Shown here one piece after another: positions 1 to 8,714 of a stretch of DNA of 64,000 bases (positions are counted from its first letter, which is position 1; each line of letters begins with the position of its first letter). The position numbers were made by a program, and so were the translations under genes. The stretch spans positions 1 through 64,000 of the forward strand of contig JAHHIC010000066.1 in assembly GCA_019359035.1 (NCBI GenBank), written 5' to 3'. Under the pieces are notes generated by a model. The model did no database searches. It saw only the letters and a list, made by a program, of their open reading frames with translations, and was not told the origin of the DNA. Source of the stretch: Scytonematopsis contorta HA4267-MV1 (GTDB lineage: Bacteria > Cyanobacteriota > Cyanobacteriia > Cyanobacteriales > Nostocaceae).

Positions 1-340
1 GGAAGCAGCCACTCTTGGTGGTACATATTTGGACATTTCCATAAAAGTTAACTACAACTCATTATAGATGAGATGTCATACTTGTTCGGGAAATGTCATT
101 GTTTTTGTGCTTCTAGTAATAACTCTTTTTTTCTATTGGCAATACAAGATACAATTATCTTGCCAATAAATGGTCGGAACCTACAGACAATCTTGATACG
201 TCTGTGATATAACAAGCCAATATTTTATTTATTAAAGATTTTAGAGATATATTTTTTGAAATATTTCCGAAATCTGATAATCTACATGAATATTCTTTGT
301 AGATAACAAATAACGCTATAGCTGCCGAAGTGATAGAACC

Positions 341-904
341 TTGAATAAGACGCATTCTAGAAAATCTATCCGGTTTATGCTCCTGTTCCTACCAGCAGTA
401 ATGTGGTGGGGATACAAAGAAGTGCAAAACCAAATCGTGGAACCGGAAGCGGTTTTGGTGTTGGGAGGGTCAACCAAAAAATTAGAGCGAGAAAAGTTTA
501 CGGCAGATTTTGCCCGTAAGCATCCAAGTTTACCCATCCTAATCAGTGGTGGAAGTCCTCAAAGAACAACAGAAAAAGTATTTAATAAAGCTGGCGTTAG
601 CCCCAAACGCCTATTTTTTGACTATGATGCTGTAGACACTGTAACAAATTTTACCACAATCGTCGATGACCTAGAAAGACGTGGCATAAAAAGTGTATAC
701 TTAGTCACCTCAGATTTTCATATGCGTCGCGCTAGAGTCGTCGGTGATATAGTTTTGGGTAGCCGGGGGATAAACTTTAAAACAGTACCCGTACCTTCCA
801 ATAAAAAATCAGAACCAATTGAAAAAACCTTCCGGGATGGAGTTAGAGCATTGCTTTGGGTAACAATTGGTTATACAGGAGCGGATATTAAGACTAAGGG
901 TTGA
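341..904 (+). CDS. YdcF/SanA-like (DUF218) family protein
   Basis: ORF with N-terminal hydrophobic helix and EAVLVLGGS...ILISGG...VTSDFHMRRA motifs typical of DUF218; TTG start. Confidence 0.8.
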   Translation: MNKTHSRKSIRFMLLFLPAVMWWGYKEVQNQIVEPEAVLVLGGSTKKLEREKFTADFARKHPSLPILISGGSPQRTTEKVFNKAGVSPKRLFFDYDAVDTVTNFTTIVDDLERRGIKSVYLVTSDFHMRRARVVGDIVLGSRGINFKTVPVPSNKKSEPIEKTFRDGVRALLWVTIGYTGADIKTKG

Positions 905-945
905 CGGTTGACTGTTGACTGTTGACTGTTGACGGTTGAGGGCTA

Positions 946-1245
946 TTACCCAACTTTCTCCTGTACCAACACATAAGGTTCAACAATCAGAGCATTAAAC
1001 CGTTTATTACGATTAAGATTCCATTCCCCTAATTGTTCAGCAGAAGGTTTGGTAATTAAGGCTTCATTAATTAAATTTTCCACTTGAGGGATATCATCAC
1101 TTGCAATCGCGACTCCCACATCCAATAAATCCAATACAGAAGATACAACAATCACCGTATCTTTTTGCACATGAGGAACAAGCCAATCCCATTCAGCCTC
1201 ATCCAAGTTTTCAGTTAATTTAGCCCGTAAATTTTCGTTAGTCAT
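946..1245 (-). CDS. DUF2288-like small protein
   Basis: 99 aa ORF; LDEAEWDWLVPH...VIVV...LDVGVAIASDD resembles DUF2288. Confidence 0.6.
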   Translation of the reverse strand: MTNENLRAKLTENLDEAEWDWLVPHVQKDTVIVVSSVLDLLDVGVAIASDDIPQVENLINEALITKPSAEQLGEWNLNRNKRFNALIVEPYVLVQEKVG

Positions 1246-1293
1246 AAAAGCTGTTTAGTTGTTGGTTGACAGTAAGTGCTAGGAGTTGATAGC

Positions 1294-1947
1294 CTACCTT
1301 CCCAAATCATGCATTTCGTTAATTTCTTTAGCACAACGGAGGGTTATTTCTTCTAATTCTTTCCTATCACTGGAAGTGGGTGCGTCAATCAAGTTACCAA
1401 TTCTCACAGTCACAGGAACTCTGCGGGGTACTGGGGAACCTTTTTCTAAAATTTTCTCAGAACCCCAGATGCTAACAGGTAACAAAGGAGCTTTTGCTTT
1501 TGCCGCTAATAATGCAGCACCACGTTTAGGGTTTGTAATTTTACCATCAGGTGTGCGTGTACCTTCTAAGAAAACACCTGCAGCCCAACCATCATCTAAA
1601 AACTTTAAGGCAGAACGTATCGCTGAAAGGTCGGCAGTTCCTCGACTAACTGGGTAAGCACCATATATATTTAACAATTTACCAAAATTAGAATTACTAA
1701 ATAACTCCGCTTTTGCCATGTAAGAAACAGGACGTCCCATACCAGCAGCAACTATTGGCGGGTCATAGTAACTCGCATGATTACTTACTATTATAACTGA
1801 CCCTTCTTTCGGTACTTTTTCAATACCATGAATTTTGCCTTGAAAGTAAACCAGGAATACAGGACTAACAACCGACCATTTAAAGTAGTTATAAAACGCC
1901 AGACTAATAAGCGGTTCGCGATTTCTACCCACTAGGAATAATCCCAC
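1294..1947 (-). CDS. plsC: 1-acyl-sn-glycerol-3-phosphate acyltransferase (PlsC-like)
   Basis: NHASYYDPP (HX4D) and FLEGTRTPDG acyltransferase motifs. Confidence 0.88.
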   Translation of the reverse strand: MGLFLVGRNREPLISLAFYNYFKWSVVSPVFLVYFQGKIHGIEKVPKEGSVIIVSNHASYYDPPIVAAGMGRPVSYMAKAELFSNSNFGKLLNIYGAYPVSRGTADLSAIRSALKFLDDGWAAGVFLEGTRTPDGKITNPKRGAALLAAKAKAPLLPVSIWGSEKILEKGSPVPRRVPVTVRIGNLIDAPTSSDRKELEEITLRCAKEINEMHDLGR

Positions 1948-2070
1948 TCAAACTCTATTTAGCTTACTTTATATTCTGCACCTACACAACAAAACCCCAC
2001 CCCCAAAAGAAACCCCACCCCCAACGGTGACTCCCCGCAAGCGGTTTGGGGGCTACGAAAATTCGCGATA

Positions 2071-2100
2071 TGTAGAGACGTTACATGTAACGTCTCTACA
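2071..2100. repeat. Perfect 30-bp palindrome TGTAGAGACGTTACATGTAACGTCTCTACA, copy 1
   Basis: Direct reading; further copies at 54713-54742 and 61345-61374, partial at 35442-35464. Confidence 0.95.
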
Positions 2101-2134
2101 GGTGATAATTTTACTATTTTATCTTGGTAGCCAA

Positions 2135-2597
2135 TTAATCTTGACCATCTTGTCGTGGGTCATCCAAAGGTGGATGCCAACCACCCTTTACCCACATACG
2201 GCGTGTTTTTACAATCGAACCATCATTATGACGCTCATCATTTAAGTCTAAACGACTACAAGTCGCTCGTCCTGTATCAGTAATACCAATAATTTTTAAT
2301 CTATCTACTGACCAAATAAAATGCTCTGACCAGTTTTGTTTGCGAGGATTGAAAAGTAGAATTGTATTTCCAGTTTCTGGATCAATACCAGTTGTAAAAT
2401 TGTAGCGGTATCCATTACAACGTTGACAAGCCAAAGCTAGATTATCAGACTTATCTGTTGAACCTGGAAGCGACTGGGGGATAATATGGTCAATTGCAAA
2501 CAAAGCTGCACTTGCTTCTTCTAAAGAAATGGCAGTATTCGCAAAGAAATTTTGCTCTTTCTCGAACTAATTTTCTTGTCGCATCATTAACGGTCAT
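2135..2597 (-). pseudogene. HNH endonuclease gene with an apparent 1-nt frameshift
   Basis: ATG at 2597 reads MTVNDATRKLVRERAKFLCEYCH, then the frame breaks near 2522-2533; the next frame continues SLEEASAALFAIDHIIPQSLPGSTDKSDNLALACQRCN, the HNH core. Confidence 0.75.
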
Positions 2598-2833
2598 GAC
2601 TCAGCAATAATTTTGGCATTAAGTAAAGTAAAAATCCTATCGAGTTCTAAGATTCCAGTTAACTCAGCTTCGTCTTCCGAAGTAAGTATACCAGCTTTTT
2701 TATTTTCGGAAAGTTTTTCCAAGCGAGATTGTAGTTCGTCAGAAAATTTGAACAAATTTAAATTTCTAACTTTGCTGATTTTTATTCCAGAATCTACCCA
2801 CGATGAGGGTTGAACCATCACTTGAGTCATCAT
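2594..2833 (-). CDS. Small conserved-type protein upstream of and overlapping the HNH gene
   Basis: 79 aa ORF whose TGA overlaps the HNH ATG (ATGA). Confidence 0.6.
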   Translation of the reverse strand: MMTQVMVQPSSWVDSGIKISKVRNLNLFKFSDELQSRLEKLSENKKAGILTSEDEAELTGILELDRIFTLLNAKIIAES

Positions 2834-2905
2834 GGCAGTTTTTTGTAAGTTGGGGAATGCTCATATTGTAACACTCATCAAAATCGTAGCCCCCTCCCCG
2901 CAAGC

Positions 2906-3109
2906 CTACCGTGTACACACAAGTCTTGAAATAACCCTAAAGTTCCCTGAAATACCCCTTCACGCTTCGTGAGGGCTAAAAGCTAAAACCCGTTGAAAAC
3001 GGGTTGAAATAAAGGATAAGAGTGCAAATTCAAACCCGTTGAAACGGGTTTCAGCTTTTAGCCCTCACGAAGCGTGAAGGGGTTTATTGGACTTGTGTGT
3101 ACACGGTAG
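2906..3109. mobile_element. MITE-like element, family A (TIR CTACCGTGTACACACAAGTC)
   Basis: 20-bp terminal inverted repeats 2906-2925/3090-3109; inner inverted repeat 2955-2984/3053-3082; flanked by direct repeat CCCCGCAAGC (2896-2905 and 3110-3119). Confidence 0.8.
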
Positions 3110-3207
3110 CCCCGCAAGCGGGGAGTCACCGTTGGGGGTGGGGTTCCTTTTGCAGGGTTTAGGGTTTTTTTAGGTTCTTTTTCAGGGGTAAGTTTTTTGA
3201 GGGTTCT

Positions 3208-4161
3208 TTAACTTTCAGCCGCAGCTATAGCTTGTTGTCCACTCGGTGAACCAACATAACCCAAAAAGGCTTGTACAGCAGGACTCGAAGTCTTATAAAC
3301 ATAAAACAATTGTCGTTTATAAGGATAAGCGGGAGAATCAGGCATCAACCCGTCAATAGGTAAAGCTCGCGCTGTTGATTGTTTCTTAGCCTGGGTATAA
3401 GTAGCATAACCGATACCATCATTTCCCAGAGCTTGAATTAGTGGAGTTGTGGCATCTTTTGGTAATGTTGTCACATTAGGTGTAGTACCAAAATTAGCAC
3501 CCTTTAACACCAAATCTTTAAAAGCCTGATGAGTTCCACTAACCGCAGGACGATTAATCACACGAATATTAGCGGGTGAACCACCTATAGCAGACCAATT
3601 ATTAATTTTTCCTTGAAAAATTTCTGAGACCTGAGCGGCGGTTAAATTTCCATTAAAAGGATTACCTGTACCAATAATAATAGCAATCGCATCTGCGGCA
3701 ACAGGAACAGCTACCAATCCCTGAGCTTGTTCTTGTGCAGTTAGGGGACGAGATATTGCTGCAACATCAACAGTACCAGCTAACAAAGCTTGAATTCCTA
3801 CATCAGTACCCTTTGCATTTGTAACAACGCTGGTATTTGCAAATTGACTTTGAAAAGCTCGTTTGAGATTTTCGTTAATTGTCACCATGCTGGTAGAACC
3901 GTCAATTCTCACCGTTGTTCCTGCTGCTACTGTAGTGGGAGCGGGAAAAGCTGTGCTTGTTGTGCTTGTTGTATTTGCTGTATTTGTTGTATTTGTTGTA
4001 TCTGTAGGATTAGTTTGAGTTGTCGGATTTTGTGGAGTGCTATTAGGTAAATTAGCAGTTTGATTCTGCTTACTTCCAATAAAGAACCAATAACCTCCGC
4101 CAAGTAAACCTAATAATAACAGAATAAAAACGATTGGTGGTGGACCACTTCTTTGAGCCAT
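3208..4161 (-). CDS. PstS-like phosphate/substrate-binding protein with N-terminal TM anchor and Thr/Asn-rich linker
   Basis: VRIDGSTSMVTIN...GIQALLAGTVDVAAISRPL...VINRPAVSGTHQAF motifs of the PstS-like family. Confidence 0.82.
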   Translation of the reverse strand: MAQRSGPPPIVFILLLLGLLGGGYWFFIGSKQNQTANLPNSTPQNPTTQTNPTDTTNTTNTANTTSTTSTAFPAPTTVAAGTTVRIDGSTSMVTINENLKRAFQSQFANTSVVTNAKGTDVGIQALLAGTVDVAAISRPLTAQEQAQGLVAVPVAADAIAIIIGTGNPFNGNLTAAQVSEIFQGKINNWSAIGGSPANIRVINRPAVSGTHQAFKDLVLKGANFGTTPNVTTLPKDATTPLIQALGNDGIGYATYTQAKKQSTARALPIDGLMPDSPAYPYKRQLFYVYKTSSPAVQAFLGYVGSPSGQQAIAAAES

Positions 4162-4185
4162 ATTAGTTTCCTTCCTCAGAGTTTT

Positions 4186-4899
4186 TTATTCTGGTAATTG
4201 TTTGGGATTTGAACTATCTAACATACCCAAGCGACGGTTAACTTCCTCATCTAGAGTCATGTTTTCCATATCAGCTTGAAGCTTTTCTGCTGGATTTTCA
4301 GACAACTCAGCTAACGCATTTTGGCGTAAATTTTTTCCTTGAACTGCATTTTTCGCTTCTTCAAACTGCGAACGAGCAGAACCAATATTAAATTCATTAT
4401 TAACCTTAGCAATTGCACCCAAGGCTTCATTAACTTCAGCCAAGTCTTTCATATTTTGCATGTCAGCTTTATATTGTTCTAGCTTCATGCGTTCGCGATT
4501 TAATTTGTCTTTAGAACCATTAACAAATTGCTCTGCTTGATTGACTTGGGCTTCTAATTGGGGTAACAATTGCTCTATCTGAAGCACTCTGGTAATAGCC
4601 ATTCTTGCAGCGTCTTCATTTCCTAATCGTTTAGCGGTTGCTGCTTGTTGCTCTAAATTTTTTAATTCCTGCACTTTTTCCTGATATTTCTTTTTAGCTC
4701 GTTCATAAGAACCGACCTGCATGGCAACAGCTTCTGCGAGTTTTGTAACCGATTCCTGCATCGATTCCAACGATTCTTCGGCTACTCGCACCGCTACTTT
4801 ACCACCTTGTTCCACTGGCATTCCCCAAAGCCAGTTCCAAGTTCCGACAATAGTCCTACCAGCTCTTTCTCCCATTACCCAATAAATAACTTTTTTCAT
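4186..4899 (-). CDS. PspA/IM30-family protein with extra Trp-rich N-terminal peptide
   Basis: Long coiled coil with PspA-type composition after an unusual N-terminus MKKVIYWVMGERAGRTIVGTWNWLWGMPVEQGG. Confidence 0.75.
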   Translation of the reverse strand: MKKVIYWVMGERAGRTIVGTWNWLWGMPVEQGGKVAVRVAEESLESMQESVTKLAEAVAMQVGSYERAKKKYQEKVQELKNLEQQAATAKRLGNEDAARMAITRVLQIEQLLPQLEAQVNQAEQFVNGSKDKLNRERMKLEQYKADMQNMKDLAEVNEALGAIAKVNNEFNIGSARSQFEEAKNAVQGKNLRQNALAELSENPAEKLQADMENMTLDEEVNRRLGMLDSSNPKQLPE

Positions 4900-5248
4900 A
4901 TGCTAGAATTTAATAGGTATAATTTTTTGAGTGCTTATCTAACAGGTATAACTCAATTTTTGCAGCTTTATCGTAATCTACAAATTACTTTCGCAACATT
5001 CCAGATTTTTTTCTCAAGTTTTACTAAAACATCTCATCTAAGTATAATTTCGGATTTAAGTTTTATGATAAATTGTTTAACCTTTGCTTAACCTTTGCCT
5101 TATTTTTATGAAATTTTAAAATTAGTTTTCGTTCGCAATTATTGCTTATTGTTTCAAGAATACATATCAAAAATACATATATGCGGCATAATCAATACCA
5201 ATTTCTACCAATTTTTAGATATGCAAACAAAATAGTTAGATTTACCTT

Positions 5249-5284
5249 GGGAATTGGGAATTGGGAATTGGGAATTGGGAATTG
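5249..5284. repeat. Heptanucleotide STRR (GGGAATT)n
   Basis: About 5 tandem 7-nt copies. Confidence 0.95.
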
Positions 5285-5291
5285 TTTTCGG

Positions 5292-6416
5292 TCATTCCTT
5301 AGGCATTCCCCATAGCCACTTCCATGCAGTGACTGTAACTCGTCCAGCTTTTTCACCCATCAACCAATAAGTAGCCTGTGTAGCCTTTGAGACTTTTTTA
5401 TCTGGTTTGGGGTTTGATTCAGGATTTACTGTGGTAAATGACGGAACTTCTGGGTCAATTCCCAGAATAGTATCATCATTAGAAGTAGTTGTACCCCCGG
5501 AAGTAGTCCCAATTTCTGTGTCTGGTACTTTGAGCGATTCAATAGCTTGCAAAACTTCCCGTGCAGACTGATATCTTTGGTTACAATGAGGGCGAATTAA
5601 CTTGTCTAAAACTTTACCTAAATTTTCGCTCACCACTGTCTCTTCGGGTAAAAAGTCACGCCATAACCAAACTCCGTTGTAGGCATCAAACATTTCCGAA
5701 GGAAACTTTCCTGTCATTAAGCGAATACAAGTAGCACCCAAGCTAAATAAATCACTTGCAGGAAAAACTTGATTGCCTCTCATTTGTTCGTCAGCCGCAT
5801 AACCCATCGTCCCAAGATTAGTCAGGGGCTGCATCAAAGCAGTTTCAGTATTTAATTTAGCAACCCCAAAATCAATCAGCACTGGCTTATCATCTTTCTT
5901 AGCCCTGATAATATTTTCTGGCTTAATATCTCGGTGTATAACTTGATGCTGATGAACAAATTCTAGGACAGGTAATAAATCTAGCAGCAGTGACCAAATT
6001 TTACCCTCATCGTAGACTCCTAACTCCTGTAACTCTTGCTCTAAAGTGCCACCCTCAATAAACTCTTGTACTAAATAAAGCTGTCCATCTTGTTGAGAAA
6101 AAGCTAACAGGTCAGGAATTTGTGGGTGATTCCCCAGAGATTCCAAACGTACAGCTTCTCGCTTAAATAATTCTGTTGCTTTTTGTAATGCTTGGGGATT
6201 ATCGCTAGAAAAAGAAAATTGCTTAATCGCACAAAAAGGTTTAGCAGGTTTATCTTCATCCACCCCCAAGAAAGTTTTTCCGAATCCTCCAGAACCCAAA
6301 AGCTTTATAGGACGATATCGGTCTTTTAGCAACAACTTCGAGCCACACTTTTGACAGTGTAAATCTGTTTCTAAGTTATTAGGATATTGACATTCAGGAT
6401 TTAAGCACGGAGTCAT
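5292..6416 (-). CDS. 4-Cys (zinc-ribbon) Ser/Thr protein kinase
   Basis: CxxxxC...CxxC N-terminus; LGSGGFGKTFLG, AIKQF, VIHRDIKPENII, LIDFGVAKL; C-terminal YWLMGEKAGRVTVTAWKWLWGMPKE. Confidence 0.9.
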   Translation of the reverse strand: MTPCLNPECQYPNNLETDLHCQKCGSKLLLKDRYRPIKLLGSGGFGKTFLGVDEDKPAKPFCAIKQFSFSSDNPQALQKATELFKREAVRLESLGNHPQIPDLLAFSQQDGQLYLVQEFIEGGTLEQELQELGVYDEGKIWSLLLDLLPVLEFVHQHQVIHRDIKPENIIRAKKDDKPVLIDFGVAKLNTETALMQPLTNLGTMGYAADEQMRGNQVFPASDLFSLGATCIRLMTGKFPSEMFDAYNGVWLWRDFLPEETVVSENLGKVLDKLIRPHCNQRYQSAREVLQAIESLKVPDTEIGTTSGGTTTSNDDTILGIDPEVPSFTTVNPESNPKPDKKVSKATQATYWLMGEKAGRVTVTAWKWLWGMPKE

Positions 6417-6489
6417 AGAAAAAAGGAAGAGAGAAGAGAGAAGAGGGAACTTCCTTCTTCCTTTATACGCGATTTAAATTAAGAAGAAA

Positions 6490-7371
6490 TTAAGTAGGCA
6501 AATCCGCACCGCTCTTGATATTTAACAAAGCTACATTTGGACTAGTACGTTTAATTAACCCCGTCAAAACATTTCCTGGACCAATCTCCACCACTTGCTC
6601 AATACCTAATTCTGGCAACAAAAGCGAGATTTCACGCCAGCGTACACCCCCTGTCATCTGTTTTACTAACCGTTCTTTAATCACATCGGCTTCCAGTGAT
6701 GGCGTTGGTTCCACATTTGACAAAACTGGCATTGCCGCTTGTTTAAATTCCACAGCCTCTAAAAGCTTTTGAAACTCAGCAGCAGCAGCAGCCATCAACG
6801 GAGAATGAAAAGCTCCAGAAACTTTCAAAGGAATAGCTCGTTTCGCTTTTACTTGAGACATAACTGTTTGTACTGATTCCGGTGTACCAGAAATTACTAC
6901 CTGTGTCGCACTATTATCATTAGCTAATACTACATCAGGTATTTCAGCCAGAGCTCTTTCTAACTGCTCCTTATCAAAATTCATCAAAGCAGCCATCATT
7001 CCACCAGAAACAGAGTCCATCAGTTCCGCTCGCTGTTTAACTAAACGCAACCCAACAGACCAGTCAAATACCCCAGCAGTGTAAAGCGCAATATATTCCC
7101 CTAAACTATGACCAGCAACTAAATCTGGTTTTTGTCCTTGTTGCAGCAAAACATCAACCAGAATGCTTTCTATCACATACAAACAGGGTTGAGTGTAAAG
7201 AGTACGCGATATTTTTTCTTCATCGTTTTGACAAACATCAACAACAGACCACCCCAAAATTTCATCCGCTAGAGCAAACTTTTCTTGAGCGATTTGTAGA
7301 TTTAATAAATCCATTCCCATTCCCATTGCTTGGGAACCTTGTCCGGGAAAAACCCATGCAGTTTTTGTCAT
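6490..7371 (-). CDS. fabD: Malonyl-CoA:ACP transacylase
   Basis: FPGQGSQ, GHSLGEYIAL, SGAFHSPLM motifs. Confidence 0.95.
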   Translation of the reverse strand: MTKTAWVFPGQGSQAMGMGMDLLNLQIAQEKFALADEILGWSVVDVCQNDEEKISRTLYTQPCLYVIESILVDVLLQQGQKPDLVAGHSLGEYIALYTAGVFDWSVGLRLVKQRAELMDSVSGGMMAALMNFDKEQLERALAEIPDVVLANDNSATQVVISGTPESVQTVMSQVKAKRAIPLKVSGAFHSPLMAAAAAEFQKLLEAVEFKQAAMPVLSNVEPTPSLEADVIKERLVKQMTGGVRWREISLLLPELGIEQVVEIGPGNVLTGLIKRTSPNVALLNIKSGADLPT

Positions 7372-7419
7372 TTGGTAATTGGTAATTGGTAATTGGTAAT
7401 TGGTAATTGGTAATTGGTG
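7372..7419. repeat. STRR (GGTAATT)n abutting the fabD start codon
   Basis: Tandem 7-nt units immediately 5' of fabD. Confidence 0.95.
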
Positions 7420-7503
7420 GCCAGAAAAAAAGGTAGAGAGTGCTTTAGTCTTTCTTCCTTTTCTTACGAAATGCCATCTGCCTCCTGCCCTCTGCCTTCT
7501 TAA

Positions 7504-8496
7504 TTACCTTCCCCATTGAAAAATTGCTGCTCCCCAAGTTAAACCAGCTCCAAACCCTGATGCTGCTATAGAGTCTCCGGGTTTTATTTTTCCGCTTCTT
7601 ACTGCTTCGTCTAAAGCTAGAGGAATGGAAGCGGCTGAGGTATTGCCGTAGTGGCTCAGATTACTAATAACTTTATATGAAGGAATATTTAAACGTTGTG
7701 CAACTGCGTCAAGTATGCGTTGATTGGCTTGATGCAATATTAACCAATCGAGTTTATCAACACTTAAATTCGCATGGAATAAAGCTTTATCTACAACTTC
7801 TGGTACTCTTTGTACCGCAAAGCGATAAACTTCTTTCCCGTTCATGGTGATGGGAGCAAAATTTCCTTGAGAAATTGTAGCTTCTTTTACAAGTTCATTT
7901 TCCTCACCTGTGTAAGCTAAATTTAAGTAATGGTTTTGCGTTCCATCGCTTTTTAATTCAAATCCTAAAAGTCGGTCATGAGAATTTGCTTGCATGACCA
8001 CAGCTCCTGCGCCATCGCCAAATAGTACACAAGTATTGCGGTCTTGCCAATCGACCCAACGGGAGAGAATATCAGCTCCAATTAAAAGTACGTTTTGATA
8101 AACTCCAGTTCTTATGTACTGGGCTGCGGTCACAAGTCCGAAAACGAAGCCCGAACAAGCAGCAGTTAAATCAAAAGCAACAGCGTTCGTAGCACCTAAT
8201 TCGGCTTGAATACGACAAGCAGTACCAAATAAATCGTCAGGGGTGGAAGTTGCCAAAAGAATTAAATCCAAATCAGAGGCATTAATCCCCGCTGCTGAAA
8301 GCGCTTGACGACCAGCAGCAGCACCAAGGGATGTCAAAGTTTCACTCTTGGAAGCCAACTTTCTTTGTTTAATTCCAGTTCGCGTGGTAATCCACTCGTC
8401 CGATGTTTCGACCAACTCAGCCAAAGCATTATTATCAATGGAAGTTACTGGTACTTCAGAACCACTTCCTGTAAATGCTATACCCAAATTTTCCAC
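7504..8496 (-). CDS. fabH: 3-oxoacyl-ACP synthase III (ORF track start 8526; GTG at 8496 preferred)
   Basis: VETSDEWITTRTGIKQR, DLTAACSGFVFGL, LHQANQRI, SNLSHYGNTSAAS. Confidence 0.95.
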   Translation of the reverse strand: MENLGIAFTGSGSEVPVTSIDNNALAELVETSDEWITTRTGIKQRKLASKSETLTSLGAAAGRQALSAAGINASDLDLILLATSTPDDLFGTACRIQAELGATNAVAFDLTAACSGFVFGLVTAAQYIRTGVYQNVLLIGADILSRWVDWQDRNTCVLFGDGAGAVVMQANSHDRLLGFELKSDGTQNHYLNLAYTGEENELVKEATISQGNFAPITMNGKEVYRFAVQRVPEVVDKALFHANLSVDKLDWLILHQANQRILDAVAQRLNIPSYKVISNLSHYGNTSAASIPLALDEAVRSGKIKPGDSIAASGFGAGLTWGAAIFQWGR

Positions 8497-8514
8497 ACCT
8501 TCTCTCCCATCATA

Positions 8515-8711
8515 AGCAATTCGCAATTCGCAGTTCGCAATTCGCAGTTAATTAAACAATTGTTCGCAGGCAATTAATTGAGTAATTATTTAATTGCTAA
8601 CTGCGAATTAAAGAAGGGACTTACACCTTAATTTACGCTGTATAGCCATTTTAATTAAGTAATTAATTGCTTCATTAAATTGCGAATTGCGAATTGCGAA
8701 TTGCGAATTGT
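8515..8711. repeat. Inverted STRR pair (AATTCGC)n/(GCGAATT)n between plsX and fabH
   Basis: Short repeat runs at 8515-8550 and 8679-8711 in opposite orientation. Confidence 0.85.
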
Positions 8712-8714
8712 TTA

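Noticed and set aside
1286-1657. Plus-strand 123 aa ORF
   Set aside because: Entirely antisense to the plsC-like gene and lacks protein-like motifs.
3790-4050. Plus-strand ORF with CICCICCIC Cys-rich repeats
   Set aside because: Antisense to the Thr/Asn-rich linker of the PstS-like gene; an artefact of codon repeats.
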